Assembly (NCBI GenBank): GCA_013791765.1
Contig: VMTC01000069.1
Location: 1 to 51,442 of the forward strand
Source of the DNA: Rhodoferax sp.
Lineage (GTDB): Bacteria; Pseudomonadota; Gammaproteobacteria; Burkholderiales; Burkholderiaceae_C
Direction: 5' to 3'
DNA: 51,442 bases
The notes below the pieces were generated by a model. It was not told where the DNA came from, ran no database searches, and saw only the letters and a program-made list of their open reading frames with translations. The position numbers were made by a program, and so were the translations under genes. Positions 26,299 through 34,874 of the stretch are shown in pieces; position 1 is the stretch's first letter, and each line of letters opens with the position of its first letter.

Positions 26299-27561
26299 AT
26301 GGCCACCACCACCTTCAACCGACTCGGCTCGGCCAATACCTACGACAACGCCTTGCGCAACATCGGCAACCGGCAGATGGCGCTGTCGCACCTGCAGGAA
26401 AACCTGACCTCCGGCAAAAAAGTCGTGCGCGCCAGCGATGATCCCACCGGCGCGGCGCAGGCCGAACGGGCGCTGACCCGCATCAGCCGAATAGCCACCG
26501 ACCAGCGCGCGCTGGAAGCCCAGCGCAACTCGATTGCCATGGCCGAAAGCACGCTGGGCAACGTGGTCGAGGCGCTGCAGAGTTTCCGCGAACTGGTGGT
26601 GAGCGCGGGCAATGGCGGGTTCACGGCCTCAGATCGCAAGACCGTTGCGCTACAACTCACTGGCCTGCGCGACCAGATTTTTTCGCTGTCCAACCGCAAG
26701 GACACCAACGGGCAACCGCTGTTCAGCGCGCTAGGCAGTGCGTTGACGCCCTTCGTGGGCCCGCAAACAACACCGCAGGATTACACCTTTGACGGCCTGC
26801 CCGGCCAACCCGGCAGCAGCGAGGTGGCGATACCGTTCACCCTGGATGGCGACAGCGCTTTCATGCTGCAGGCCGGCCGCGATGGCGCCTATAACGTCGG
26901 CCTGGGCCCGACCCCGCCCAATCCGCAATTGCACACCGACACCGTCGCCGTGACCAATTCCAGCCTGGTGACTGGCTCGACCTACACCCTCAGCAATATT
27001 TCGATTGGTCCGGGTGCATTGCCCGGCACCAGCATCGCCACCTATGATGTAACCGAGACACTGGCCGGATCGGTGCTGCCGCTGGCGCCAGTCTCGGTCT
27101 CGGGGCCCGAGTATTCATCGCCCAGTCCACAGATTCCGATCACGGTGCCGGGCCTGCGCCTGAACCTCACCGGCACCCCTGCAGCCGGCGACACCCTCAC
27201 GATATCCCCCAGCCCGAGCCTGTTCAGCGTGCTCGACAACGCCATCCGCGACATTGGCAGCGCCAGCAGCAACGCCGCGGCCAGTCAGGCAGTCAACCAG
27301 GCGCTGGGCAACCTCGACATCGGCATGGGCCGGGTGTCGGCGGTTCGCGGCCAGGCCGGTGAACTGCTCAACCGCGCCGACCGCATCAGCGACAACCAGG
27401 ACAAGCGCTCCATCCAGCTTGAGGCCGACCGCTCGCGCGCTGAAGACCTCGACATGGTCAAAGGCATCTCGGACTTTCAGAACCAGCAGACCGGCTACCA
27501 GGCGGCGCTGCAGTCCTACGCGCAGGTCCAAAAGCTTTCACTCTTCAATTACATCGGCTAA
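26299..27561 (+). CDS. flgL: Hook-associated protein 3 FlgL
   Basis: Second hook-filament junction protein, 420 residues. The flagellin-like N-terminal domain is visible (NIGNRQMALSHLQENLTSGKKVVRASDDPTGAAQAERAL), as is the C-terminal partner (LLNRADRISDNQDKRSIQLEADRSRAEDLDMVKGISDFQNQQTGYQAALQSYAQVQKLSLFNYI). Last gene of the flg run; no flagellin gene follows in this window. Confidence 0.96.
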   Translation: MATTTFNRLGSANTYDNALRNIGNRQMALSHLQENLTSGKKVVRASDDPTGAAQAERALTRISRIATDQRALEAQRNSIAMAESTLGNVVEALQSFRELVVSAGNGGFTASDRKTVALQLTGLRDQIFSLSNRKDTNGQPLFSALGSALTPFVGPQTTPQDYTFDGLPGQPGSSEVAIPFTLDGDSAFMLQAGRDGAYNVGLGPTPPNPQLHTDTVAVTNSSLVTGSTYTLSNISIGPGALPGTSIATYDVTETLAGSVLPLAPVSVSGPEYSSPSPQIPITVPGLRLNLTGTPAAGDTLTISPSPSLFSVLDNAIRDIGSASSNAAASQAVNQALGNLDIGMGRVSAVRGQAGELLNRADRISDNQDKRSIQLEADRSRAEDLDMVKGISDFQNQQTGYQAALQSYAQVQKLSLFNYIG

Positions 27562-27626
27562 GAAGCCCCGAGCAGGCGCTGGCCGTCAGCATCGAGCGCG
27601 CCCTGCACGACGGCACTTGGGGCCTG

Positions 27627-27658
27627 GCACGCCGTTGCAGCGTGCATCTGGGGTTTTT
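27627..27658 (+). terminator. Terminator-like hairpin after flgL
   Basis: GCACGC-CGTTGCA-GCGTGC is a perfect 6-bp stem, with TTTTT 8 bases past it (27654-27658). The gap between stem and T run is longer than usual, so termination is likely but not certain. The rest of the 27562-27832 gap holds repeat copy 3 and no gene. Confidence 0.4.
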
Positions 27659-27672
27659 AATGTTGCTATTTA

Positions 27673-27712
27673 TAATATAGCGTTATGTTCAGCATGGACG
27701 TGGGCTAAGGCC
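27673..27712 (+). repeat. Interspersed 40-bp repeat, copy 3, after flgL
   Basis: Same fixed spacing of TAGC, GGGCTA and GCC as the other copies. AT-rich flanks include TGCTATTTATAAT upstream and ATTTCTTATAAA downstream; the downstream flank is shared almost exactly with copy 4 (30812-30826). Confidence 0.7.
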
Positions 27713-27832
27713 AAATTTCTTATAAAAAATTGTGGTTTTCAGGCGTAGGTGTCAGCCGGATGAGCGACCTGGCGCCCAGGCCCCGTGCGCCGCCGCGATC
27801 AACCAGGCCTTTCGCTGTAAGAGAATGCACCC

Positions 27833-28561
27833 ATGAACAATGCTGAACAAAAAACACTGGGTCTCATCGGCGGCATGAGCTGGGAGTCCACCGTGCCTTA
27901 CTACCGTGAGATCAACAGGGCAGTGAAAGAACAGCTGGGAGGACTGCACTCGGCCAAGATCATCCTGTACAGCGTGGACTTTGCCGAGGTCGAACAACTC
28001 CAGGCTACGGGTCAATGGGAGGCCGCTGGCGCCCTGCTGGCTGAGATCGCGCAAAAGCTCGAAGGCGCTGGCGCCGACGCACTGGTGCTGTGCACCAACA
28101 CCATGCACAAGGTGGCGAGCGCGATCTCCAGCGCGGTGAACATCCCCTTGCTGCACATTGCCGACCCCACGGCAATGGCGATCAAGCAGGCAGGCTACAC
28201 CAGCGTCGGCTTGCTGGGCACGCGCTTCACCATGGAACAGGATTTTTACCGCGAGCGGCTCGAACAACATGGTTTGACGGTGTTGACCCCTCACGCGCCG
28301 CAGCGCGAGCTCGTCCACGGGGTGATCTACGCGGAGTTGTGCCTGGGCCAGGTGCTAGCGGCCTCACGCGACGCTTATCTGCAGGTGATCGCCGAGCTGA
28401 GCGCACGCGGCGCACAAGCCATCATTCTGGGCTGCACCGAAATCGCCCTGCTGGTGCAGCCGCAGCACTGCGCACTGCCACTGTTTGACACCACCGCGCT
28501 GCACGCCCGCAGTGCCGCGCGTTGGGCCTTGTCCACCCCACACGCTGCCACCCCCTACTGA
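27833..28561 (+). CDS. Aspartate/glutamate racemase family protein
   Basis: Cofactor-independent amino acid racemase of 242 residues. The two catalytic cysteines of the family are present in LVLCTNTMHKV and ILGCTEIALLV, and the start LGLIGGMSWESTVPYYREIN is the RacD/YgeA type. This points to aspartate or a broad-specificity substrate rather than the cell-wall glutamate racemase MurI. An aminotransferase gene follows after 11 bases and a PhzF gene after that, suggesting a shared amino-acid pathway. Substrate is not determined by the sequence. Confidence 0.9.
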   Translation: MNNAEQKTLGLIGGMSWESTVPYYREINRAVKEQLGGLHSAKIILYSVDFAEVEQLQATGQWEAAGALLAEIAQKLEGAGADALVLCTNTMHKVASAISSAVNIPLLHIADPTAMAIKQAGYTSVGLLGTRFTMEQDFYRERLEQHGLTVLTPHAPQRELVHGVIYAELCLGQVLAASRDAYLQVIAELSARGAQAIILGCTEIALLVQPQHCALPLFDTTALHARSAARWALSTPHAATPY

Positions 28562-28572
28562 GACCAGACCCC

Positions 28573-29784
28573 ATGACCCCCACGACCAACCACTCCCCCT
28601 GGCACCTGGCGCGCCGCGCCGAGCGCATGAACCCGTCCGTCATCCGCGAAATCCTCAAGGTGACCGAGCGCCCCGGCATCATCAGTTTTGCCGGTGGCTT
28701 GCCATCGAGCAAGACCTTTCCCGTGGCCGAGTTCGATGCCGCCTGCGCCAAGGTGCTCCGGGATGACCCGGCGGGGGCCCTGCAATATGCGGCCAGCGAG
28801 GGTTTTGGCCCGCTGCGCGAGAGCGTGGCTGAGATGCTGCCCTGGAACGTGGACCCGGCCCAAGTCCTGATCACCACCGGCTCGCAGCAGGGCCTGGACC
28901 TGGTGGCCAAGGTGCTGATCGACGCCAACAGCAAGATTTTGGTGGAGTCCCCCACCTACCTGGGCGCGGTCATGGCCTTCATGCCGATGGAGCCCCAGGT
29001 GGTGAGCGTGGTCAGCGATGATGGCGGCGTGGACATCGCCGACCTCAGCACCAAGGCCAGCGATGCGCGCTTTTTGTACGTGCTGCCCAACTTCCAAAAC
29101 CCTACCGGCCGCACCATGAGCGAGAGCCGCCGGGCCGCGCTCAGCGCCCTGGCCAGCGAACGCGGCCTGCCCCTGATTGAAGACAACCCCTATGGCGACC
29201 TGTGGTTTGACGCGCCGCCGCCCGCGCCCCTGACCGCGCGCAACCCGGACGGCTGCATCTACCTGGGCTCTTTCTCCAAGGTGCTGGCGCCGGGCTTGCG
29301 ACTGGGTTTTGTGGTCGCGCCCCAGGCGGTCTACCCCAAACTTCTGCAAGCCAAGCAGGCCGCCGACCTGCACAGCCCCGGGTTCAACCAGCGCATGATT
29401 GCCGAGGTGATGAAAGACGGCTTTCTGGACCGCCATGTGCCCACCATCCGCGCGCTCTACAAATCCCAACGCGATGCCATGCTGCAGGCTCTGGCGCAGC
29501 ACTTTCCGGACGCCAATGGCCAGCCGGACCAGTCGCCGACCTGGAACACCCCGGCAGGCGGCATGTTTTTGTGGGCTCGATTGCCCAAGGGCATGAACGC
29601 CGTCGACCTGTTGCCCTTTGCCGTTGCGCAAGGCGTGGCCTTTGTGCCCGGCGCGCCGTTTTATGCCGACCATGGTGACCCGCGCACGCTGCGCCTGTCC
29701 TTTGTGACCCCCAGCGTGGACGAAATTCACCGGGGCGTGGGCGCATTGGCGCTGGCCCTCAAGACCTACGCCGCCACCTTATGA
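28573..29784 (+). CDS. PLP-dependent aminotransferase (class I, LysN/2-aminoadipate-like)
   Basis: Fold-type I aminotransferase of 403 residues. The family pattern for the 2-aminoadipate/aromatic group is clear: RAERMNPSVIREILK, ISFAGGLPSSKTFP, ITTGSQQGLDL, LPNFQNPTGRTM and the PLP-lysine segment GSFSKVLAPGLRLGFV. The start is the ATG at 28573; an in-frame ATG-containing extension to 28522 would overlap the racemase. The last codons overlap phzF (ATGA). Substrate unknown; the neighbouring racemase suggests a dicarboxylic or D/L amino acid. Confidence 0.9.
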   Translation: MTPTTNHSPWHLARRAERMNPSVIREILKVTERPGIISFAGGLPSSKTFPVAEFDAACAKVLRDDPAGALQYAASEGFGPLRESVAEMLPWNVDPAQVLITTGSQQGLDLVAKVLIDANSKILVESPTYLGAVMAFMPMEPQVVSVVSDDGGVDIADLSTKASDARFLYVLPNFQNPTGRTMSESRRAALSALASERGLPLIEDNPYGDLWFDAPPPAPLTARNPDGCIYLGSFSKVLAPGLRLGFVVAPQAVYPKLLQAKQAADLHSPGFNQRMIAEVMKDGFLDRHVPTIRALYKSQRDAMLQALAQHFPDANGQPDQSPTWNTPAGGMFLWARLPKGMNAVDLLPFAVAQGVAFVPGAPFYADHGDPRTLRLSFVTPSVDEIHRGVGALALALKTYAATL

Positions 29785-30761
29785 CAAGCGGCCCCCCCCT
29801 TACGGCTCTGGACCGGGCTTTCAAGCAAGTTGATGTTTTCACCGACACGCCTTATCTGGGCAACCCGCTGGCGGTGGTGCTCGACGGCACGGGCTTGAGC
29901 GACGACGAGATGCAGCATTTCGCGCGCTGGACCAATCTGTCGGAAACCACCTTTGTGCTGCCCCCCAGTGCCCAGGCTGCTGCTGCGGGTGCGGACTATC
30001 AGCTGCGCATCTTCACCACGGCTTATGAGATGCCTTTTGCCGGCCACCCCACGCTGGGCAGCTGCCACGCCTGGCTGGAGCACGGTGGCACGCCCCAGCA
30101 CCCGGAACTGATCGTGCAGCAATGCCAGGTCGGGATGGTGCGCATCCGTCGCAGCGCCACGCAACTGGCCTTCGCCGCCCCCGCCCTCACGCGCGGCCAG
30201 CCCGAGCCCGAGGCCGTGGCCCGTCTGGCCGCAGCGCTGGGCCTGGGCCGTGATCAAGTTTTGACCGCCCAACGGCTCAGCAATGGCCCGTGCCACTTTG
30301 GCATGCTGCTCAGCAGTACAGATGCGGTGCTGCAGTTGGAGCCCGATCTGGCGGCGCTGCGGCTCTGGATGGTTGCTGCGGGCGTCAGCGGTGTCGGTCT
30401 GGCGGCTGTGACGGGTGCATCAACCGGCAACGGGCTTATCAAGCGCTCCAACCGCGAAGCGCGCGCTTTTGGCTCAACCACACCCGCAGCAGTTGATGTC
30501 GCGCCACGCGCTGAACCGCAGGTCGAAGTGCGATTTTTTGCCAACGATGTGATGGTCAACGAAGACCCGGTCACCGGCAGCTTCAACGCCAGCCTGGCGC
30601 AGTGGCTGATTGCCGAGGGCCTCGCGCCCAGCAGCTATATCGCCGCGCAAGGCACTTGCCTGGGCCGCGCCGGGCGCGTGCACATTGAGCAAGACGCCAC
30701 GGGTCAAGTCTGGGTCGGCGGCCAATCCGTCACCTGCATCGACGGCCACGTCAGGCTCTAA
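29781..30761 (+). CDS. PhzF family isomerase/epimerase-like protein
   Basis: 326-residue protein of the PhzF/diaminopimelate-epimerase fold. Visible family features are FKQVDVFTDTPYLGNPLAVVLDG, the catalytic Glu in NLSETTFVLPP, the AGHPTLGSCHAW block and the second-half VNEDPVTGSFNASLAQWLI. No phenazine genes are nearby, so a phenazine role is unlikely; such stand-alone PhzF proteins have mostly unknown substrates. It is translationally coupled to the upstream aminotransferase. Confidence 0.9.
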   Translation: MTSGPPLTALDRAFKQVDVFTDTPYLGNPLAVVLDGTGLSDDEMQHFARWTNLSETTFVLPPSAQAAAAGADYQLRIFTTAYEMPFAGHPTLGSCHAWLEHGGTPQHPELIVQQCQVGMVRIRRSATQLAFAAPALTRGQPEPEAVARLAAALGLGRDQVLTAQRLSNGPCHFGMLLSSTDAVLQLEPDLAALRLWMVAAGVSGVGLAAVTGASTGNGLIKRSNREARAFGSTTPAAVDVAPRAEPQVEVRFFANDVMVNEDPVTGSFNASLAQWLIAEGLAPSSYIAAQGTCLGRAGRVHIEQDATGQVWVGGQSVTCIDGHVRL

Positions 30762-30771
30762 ATGCTATTTT

Positions 30772-30811
30772 ATTTGTAGCTTTCGTCGCTTACGCGACAA
30801 GGGCTACAGCC
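30772..30811 (+). repeat. Interspersed 40-bp repeat, copy 4, after phzF-like gene
   Basis: Begins 10 bases past the stop codon and fills most of the gap to the next gene. It has the shared TAGC, GGGCTA and GCC points at the same spacing, an internal hairpin GTCGC-TTAC-GCGAC and the small palindrome GGGCT-AC-AGCCC. The right flank ATTTCTTATAAA is shared with copy 3. Confidence 0.75.
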
Positions 30812-30833
30812 CGATTTCTTATAAATTACCGGC

Positions 30834-31514
30834 ATGGGACACCTTTACCTTGTACGCCACGGCCAGGCTTCATTTGGCGCAGAAAATTATGACCAGCTCA
30901 GCCCGATGGGCCATCAGCAAAGCGTGCGGCTGGGCCAGTACTGGCGTGACAAAGGGCTGAGCTTTGACACCGTGCTGACCGGCACGCTCAAGCGCCACAC
31001 GCAGACCTACGCCGGTATCTGCGAGGGGCTGCATGGGGCAAAGGGCACAGCGACAGCGCCCCTGTTTTGGCCAGGCTTGAACGAATTTGACAGCCTGGCG
31101 CTGATCGCCACCGTGCACCCCTACCCTTTGAAAAAACCCGACACGCCCGAGCTCTACCGGCACCACTTTCGCCTGCTGCGCGATGGCCTGACGCAGTGGA
31201 TGAACGGTGTCGTCAGCCCGGTGGGCATGCCCAGCTACCGCGAGTTTCAGCATGGGGTCGTCAGCGCGCTGGACCATGTCCGCAAGCATTGCAGCGGCCA
31301 TGTCCTGATCGTCTCCAGCGGTGGCCCCATCGCCACGGCCATCGGCCATGTGCTGGGCACCACACCGGAGACCACGATCGAGCTCAACCTACGCATCCGC
31401 AACAGCGCCGTCACCGAGTTCGCCTTCAACCCGAAGCGCCACAGCCTGCTGACCTTCAACGCGCTGGCGCATCTGGATCAGCCGGAGCACGCCTCAATGA
31501 TCACGCACGCCTGA
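30834..31514 (+). CDS. Histidine phosphatase family protein
   Basis: 226-residue phosphoglycerate-mutase-like phosphatase. The catalytic RHG motif is in LYLVRHGQASFG (residues 8-10). The second histidine is expected in the VSSGGPIATAIGH region, although the exact residue is not obvious there. Proteins of this length are usually phosphatases rather than glycolytic mutases, which have a longer and more conserved core. Possible substrates are sugar or nucleotide phosphates; the neighbours do not help. Confidence 0.88.
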   Translation: MGHLYLVRHGQASFGAENYDQLSPMGHQQSVRLGQYWRDKGLSFDTVLTGTLKRHTQTYAGICEGLHGAKGTATAPLFWPGLNEFDSLALIATVHPYPLKKPDTPELYRHHFRLLRDGLTQWMNGVVSPVGMPSYREFQHGVVSALDHVRKHCSGHVLIVSSGGPIATAIGHVLGTTPETTIELNLRIRNSAVTEFAFNPKRHSLLTFNALAHLDQPEHASMITHA

Positions 31515-31537
31515 GACGCTATCGCTCAGAGCCAGCG

Positions 31538-32434
31538 TCAGCGCAGCAAGATGAGCGCGGTGCCGGCTACCGTCATGAACGCCCCCAGCCAGGCGCCTGG
31601 CGCGGGCGCACGCCCCAGGTGCAGCCACAAGAGCGGCAACACCAGCACCGGCGACACCGAGGACAAGATCGCCACCATGCCGACGTCGCCCTTTTGCAGC
31701 GCCAGCAAAATCAAGGTCATGCCCACACCCATGGCAATGAAACCGTTGAGCCCGGTCTGCGCCAGCACCCGCAGCGTCGGTGGCTGTTGCGCGCGAGCCG
31801 CGCGAAAGCCCGCGCCGAGCAGCACAAAATGAGCGCAGGTTGCTACGGTCACGCGCACGGCCGAGGCCATCACCGGGTCCACATCGGTCATCATCACCGG
31901 CTTGGCGATCAGGGAGCCGACCGCCTGACACAGCGCCGCCAGCAGCGCCAGCAGCACGCCGGCGCCCACGGGGCCTTGATCGGCCTCCCAGGCGTGGCTT
32001 TCCTCTTTATGGCGCCCGAGCACAATCGCCGTCATCACGCCCACCAGCGTCAAGACGCCACCCCACAGCGCTTGCAGGCTCATGCGCTCGTGCAAAAGCC
32101 AGAAACCCAGCAGCGCGCTGAATACCGCATGGGTCGCAAACAGGACGCCAGCGCGGCGCGGCCCGAGCCGGTTCATCGCGGCAAACAACGCGGTATCGCC
32201 GACAAAAATGCCGATCAGACCGCTGATCGCCATGACGCCCCAGGCACCCGATGAAAAAGTGCGCCAGCCACCGCTCACAAACACCACCGCCCACAGCATC
32301 AGCGCCACCATCAGCATGCGCCAGCGCGTGAAGGCAAAGGCACCCAGATGGCGCGAAGGCGTGACCGACGTGACGCTGCCCAGCGCCCAGCAGGCGGCCG
32401 CGCCCAGGGCGAACAAGTCGTAAGAAACCAGCAT
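31538..32434 (-). CDS. EamA/DMT family transporter
   Basis: 298-residue inner-membrane protein with ten predicted helices in two EamA repeats. The first runs from about residue 3 to 140 (LFALGAAACWALGSV, GLIGIFVGDTALFAAMNRLG, TLVGVMTAIVL). The second runs from about 155 to 295 (LLALLAALCQAVGSLIAKP, VLPLLWLHLGRAPAPGAWLGAFMTVAGTAL). Members export or import small metabolites such as amino acids; substrate cannot be read from the sequence. The gene converges with the phosphatase. Confidence 0.88.
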   Translation of the reverse strand: MLVSYDLFALGAAACWALGSVTSVTPSRHLGAFAFTRWRMLMVALMLWAVVFVSGGWRTFSSGAWGVMAISGLIGIFVGDTALFAAMNRLGPRRAGVLFATHAVFSALLGFWLLHERMSLQALWGGVLTLVGVMTAIVLGRHKEESHAWEADQGPVGAGVLLALLAALCQAVGSLIAKPVMMTDVDPVMASAVRVTVATCAHFVLLGAGFRAARAQQPPTLRVLAQTGLNGFIAMGVGMTLILLALQKGDVGMVAILSSVSPVLVLPLLWLHLGRAPAPGAWLGAFMTVAGTALILLR

Positions 32435-32474
32435 GAGTTAAGCGAACCGACGCGGGTGATGTGGCAAGAGTCGG

Positions 32475-33335
32475 TCAGCGCCCGCTCGGGGCTGGCCCGG
32501 ACACCAGTGTGCTCAACGGCAACTGGTCCATCTCCGTCAATAGCCGCGCCAGGCTGCGTCCGGCGGCGTCCACCAGCGCGCGCCCTTTCTCGGCCGTCGC
32601 AACCGCCGCATTGCCCACCGCCCCGCTCGGGTTGTAGTCCTGCATTTGCCACCCAAGCTTGGCGCTCTTGCCATTGCCCAAGATGGCGAATTTGTTTGCC
32701 CGGTCCTGGGAACTGGAATGAAAGTCCTGCGCCTGCGCCATGTCTACCCGTGCAGGGTCGAGCGCCAGCATCATGGAAGTCTCCATGTCTCCCGCATGGA
32801 TGCCGAAGCGATGCTCCTCCAAGCTGAACAAGGCGTTAACGTCCTGCCCCTGCGCATCCGTCAAAGGCAAGTTGAACCAGCTGACGCTGTACACCAGCAT
32901 GTCAAAGCGCGCGCGCAGATCGCGCGCCACCAGGTCCATCACGCTGACATTGCCGCCATGGCTGTTGAACAGCAGCAGCTTCTGGATGCCGGTAGCCGCG
33001 ACCGACTCGCCAATGTCGGTCCAAAGCCGCAGGATGGTTTCATTCTTGAGCATCAAGGTGCCGGGAAAGCGGGCGTGCTCCGGACTCAAACCGACCGCTT
33101 GCGTCGGCAGGAACAGCACCTTCAAGTCTGTTGCCAAGTGCGGCAAGGCCGACGCCACGATGCCGTCCACCAGCACCGTGTCCACCTTGAGCGGCAGGTG
33201 CGGGCCATGCTGCTCGGTAGCGGCCACCGGCAGCACGGCGATGGTCTTCTCGGCTTGCCCATTCGCGATCAGTTGCGCAAAGTCCCGCGTGGACAGATCA
33301 GCCCAGTAACGCGAATGCAGGGTCGTGGCGGCCAT
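32475..33335 (-). CDS. Creatininase family amidohydrolase
   Basis: 286-residue protein of the creatininase/MftE/formamide-hydrolase fold. The metal ligands of the family are visible: Glu and His in ATEQHGPHLPL, Asp in KVDTVLV, His in FNSHGGN and Glu in HAGDMETSMML. Known members hydrolyse creatinine or cyclic/formyl amides, or process a peptide cofactor; no mycofactocin or creatine genes are seen nearby, so the substrate is open. Upstream lies the small YjdM-like remnant; downstream an EamA transporter that might move the substrate. Confidence 0.87.
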   Translation of the reverse strand: MAATTLHSRYWADLSTRDFAQLIANGQAEKTIAVLPVAATEQHGPHLPLKVDTVLVDGIVASALPHLATDLKVLFLPTQAVGLSPEHARFPGTLMLKNETILRLWTDIGESVAATGIQKLLLFNSHGGNVSVMDLVARDLRARFDMLVYSVSWFNLPLTDAQGQDVNALFSLEEHRFGIHAGDMETSMMLALDPARVDMAQAQDFHSSSQDRANKFAILGNGKSAKLGWQMQDYNPSGAVGNAAVATAEKGRALVDAAGRSLARLLTEMDQLPLSTLVSGPAPSGR

Positions 33336-33358
33336 GGCGAAGGGTTGTCAGGCCAGGC

Positions 33359-33502
33359 TCAGGCTTTTTTCAGGAACTCGGCCTTGAGCATGAACGCGCC
33401 CTGGTCGGTCTTGCAGTCCACCTCGTGGTCGCCAGCGCCATCGGGATAGGTATTTTCAAGGGTGCACTGGGGGCAAGCAGGCAAGTTGGCGGCAGTAGAC
33501 AT
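33359..33502 (-). pseudogene. Internally deleted YjdM/PhnA-family gene (47 aa)
   Basis: The reading frame begins MSTAANLPACPQCTLENTYPDG, matching the first zinc-ribbon half of the YjdM/PhnA family, then jumps to GDHEVDCKTDQGAFMLKAEFLKKA, matching the family's C-terminal end. From memory of the family (about 110-115 residues) some 60-65 central codons are missing, including the second CxxC and the small SH3-like barrel. The frame is kept, so a 47-residue protein could still be made, but with only half a zinc site. The ATG at 33502 matches the family start. YjdM/PhnA is not itself needed for phosphonate breakdown, and its role is unclear. Confidence 0.7.
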
Positions 33503-33807
33503 GGTGCGATAGTTTGAATAGACGGAGCATACGCCCCCCGCAACGGCCAAGGCGGCCAGCAGGTGCGCGAAGCAAGGCCACAAGTATATGAAAATCGGCT
33601 TGCGCCACCCAAATGCAGATTATTGGCACTACCGGCCCGAACCCGTCGGTCTTGCAATGCGATAATTTCCGCTGCTCAACTCACCAAAAACCACGCTTTG
33701 AAGCCTTGCCCCCGTTGTTAGCTTTCAGCCCGCCTTGACTGCATCGGGGTTGGAAGCAAAAACCTCAAAAGTCCTGCCAGATGCAAACCAATAACCGGGA
33801 GTGAGCA
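33503..33807. other. Gap before corA, no gene seen
   Basis: This 305-bp stretch between the divergent YjdM remnant and corA contains no ORF I can support. A GATAAT (33661-33666) could be a -10 element but has no matching -35 sequence. A good ribosome-binding site (GGGAGTGAG) lies just before corA. No riboswitch fold was recognised by eye. Confidence 0.5.
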
Positions 33808-34794
33808 ATGCTCAACATCTTTACGCTGGCCAATGGCCGGCTGTTCCAAGAAGAGATCGATTCGCTGGAAGAACTGGCCAAGTTCCAGCCGATTTGGGTT
33901 GACCTTGAGTCCCCCACGCTGGAAGAAAAGCGCTGGATCAAGCAGCACTACGGCTTGTCGATTCCCGAAGACGCGATGGACGAAGACATCGAGGAATCGG
34001 CCCGCTTTTACCGGGAAGACAATGGCGACCTGCACATTCGCAGCGACTTTTTGGTGGCCGACGACGATGAGCCGCATACCGTGCGGGTCGCCTTCATTCT
34101 GAATTTGGTGAACGTTGAACTCAAGAGCATGGGCGTTCTGTTTTCAATTCACGACGAAGACGTGCCGGTGTTTCGGCTCTTGCGCATGCGCGCGCGCCGC
34201 GCCCCGGGTCTGATTGAAGACGCCAAGGAAGTGCTGCTCAAGCTGTTTGATGCCGACGCGGAGTATTCAGCCGACACGCTGGAAGGCATTTACGACAACC
34301 TGGAAACCGTGAGCAACAAGGTGCTGTCAGGCGATGTGACGGACGCCATGGCCGGCGAAGTGCTTGGCGCCATTGCGCGCCACGAGGATATGAGCGGGCG
34401 CATCCGCCGAAACGCGATGGACACGCGCCGTGCCGTGAGTTTCATGATGCGCAGCAAGATGCTGAGCAGCGAACAGTTTGAAGATGCCAGGCAAATTCTG
34501 CGAGACATTGATTCGCTCGATTCGCACACCGCATTCTTGTTTGACAAGATCAACTTCTTGATGGATGCCACGGTCGGCTTTATCAACATCAACCAGAACA
34601 AGATCATCAAAATCTTCTCGGTCGCCAGTGTCGCGCTGCTGCCGCCCACACTGATTGCAAGTATCTACGGCATGAACTTCAAGTACCTGCCCGAACTCGA
34701 CTGGGCGCTGGGCTACCCCTATGCGCTGGCGCTGATGGTGGCCAGTGCGCTGGTGCCCATGTGGTATTTCAGAAAGCGCGGCTGGTTGAAGTAA
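33808..34794 (+). CDS. corA: Magnesium/cobalt transporter CorA
   Basis: Homopentameric Mg2+ channel of the inner membrane. The 328 residues have a soluble N-terminal funnel (about 1-260), a long stalk helix and two C-terminal membrane helices. The signature GMN is present in IASIYGMNFKYLPELDW at the end of the first helix. The short positively charged tail YFRKRGWLK fits the family. Genomic context is unrelated to the neighbouring genes. corC, also linked to Mg/Co handling, is 30 kb away. Confidence 0.96.
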   Translation: MLNIFTLANGRLFQEEIDSLEELAKFQPIWVDLESPTLEEKRWIKQHYGLSIPEDAMDEDIEESARFYREDNGDLHIRSDFLVADDDEPHTVRVAFILNLVNVELKSMGVLFSIHDEDVPVFRLLRMRARRAPGLIEDAKEVLLKLFDADAEYSADTLEGIYDNLETVSNKVLSGDVTDAMAGEVLGAIARHEDMSGRIRRNAMDTRRAVSFMMRSKMLSSEQFEDARQILRDIDSLDSHTAFLFDKINFLMDATVGFININQNKIIKIFSVASVALLPPTLIASIYGMNFKYLPELDWALGYPYALALMVASALVPMWYFRKRGWLK

Positions 34795-34874
34795 TTCGGC
34801 GCGAGTCCTTCGTTCGCAGGTCGTGAGGGCCGCTTTCTGGCCGACAGTGTCCAGAACTGTCACCCGGCAAACCC

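Noticed and set aside
28555-29730. 391-codon open frame on the minus strand opposite the aminotransferase
   Set aside because: The plus-strand aminotransferase has all family motifs, including the PLP lysine; the opposite frame is low-complexity.
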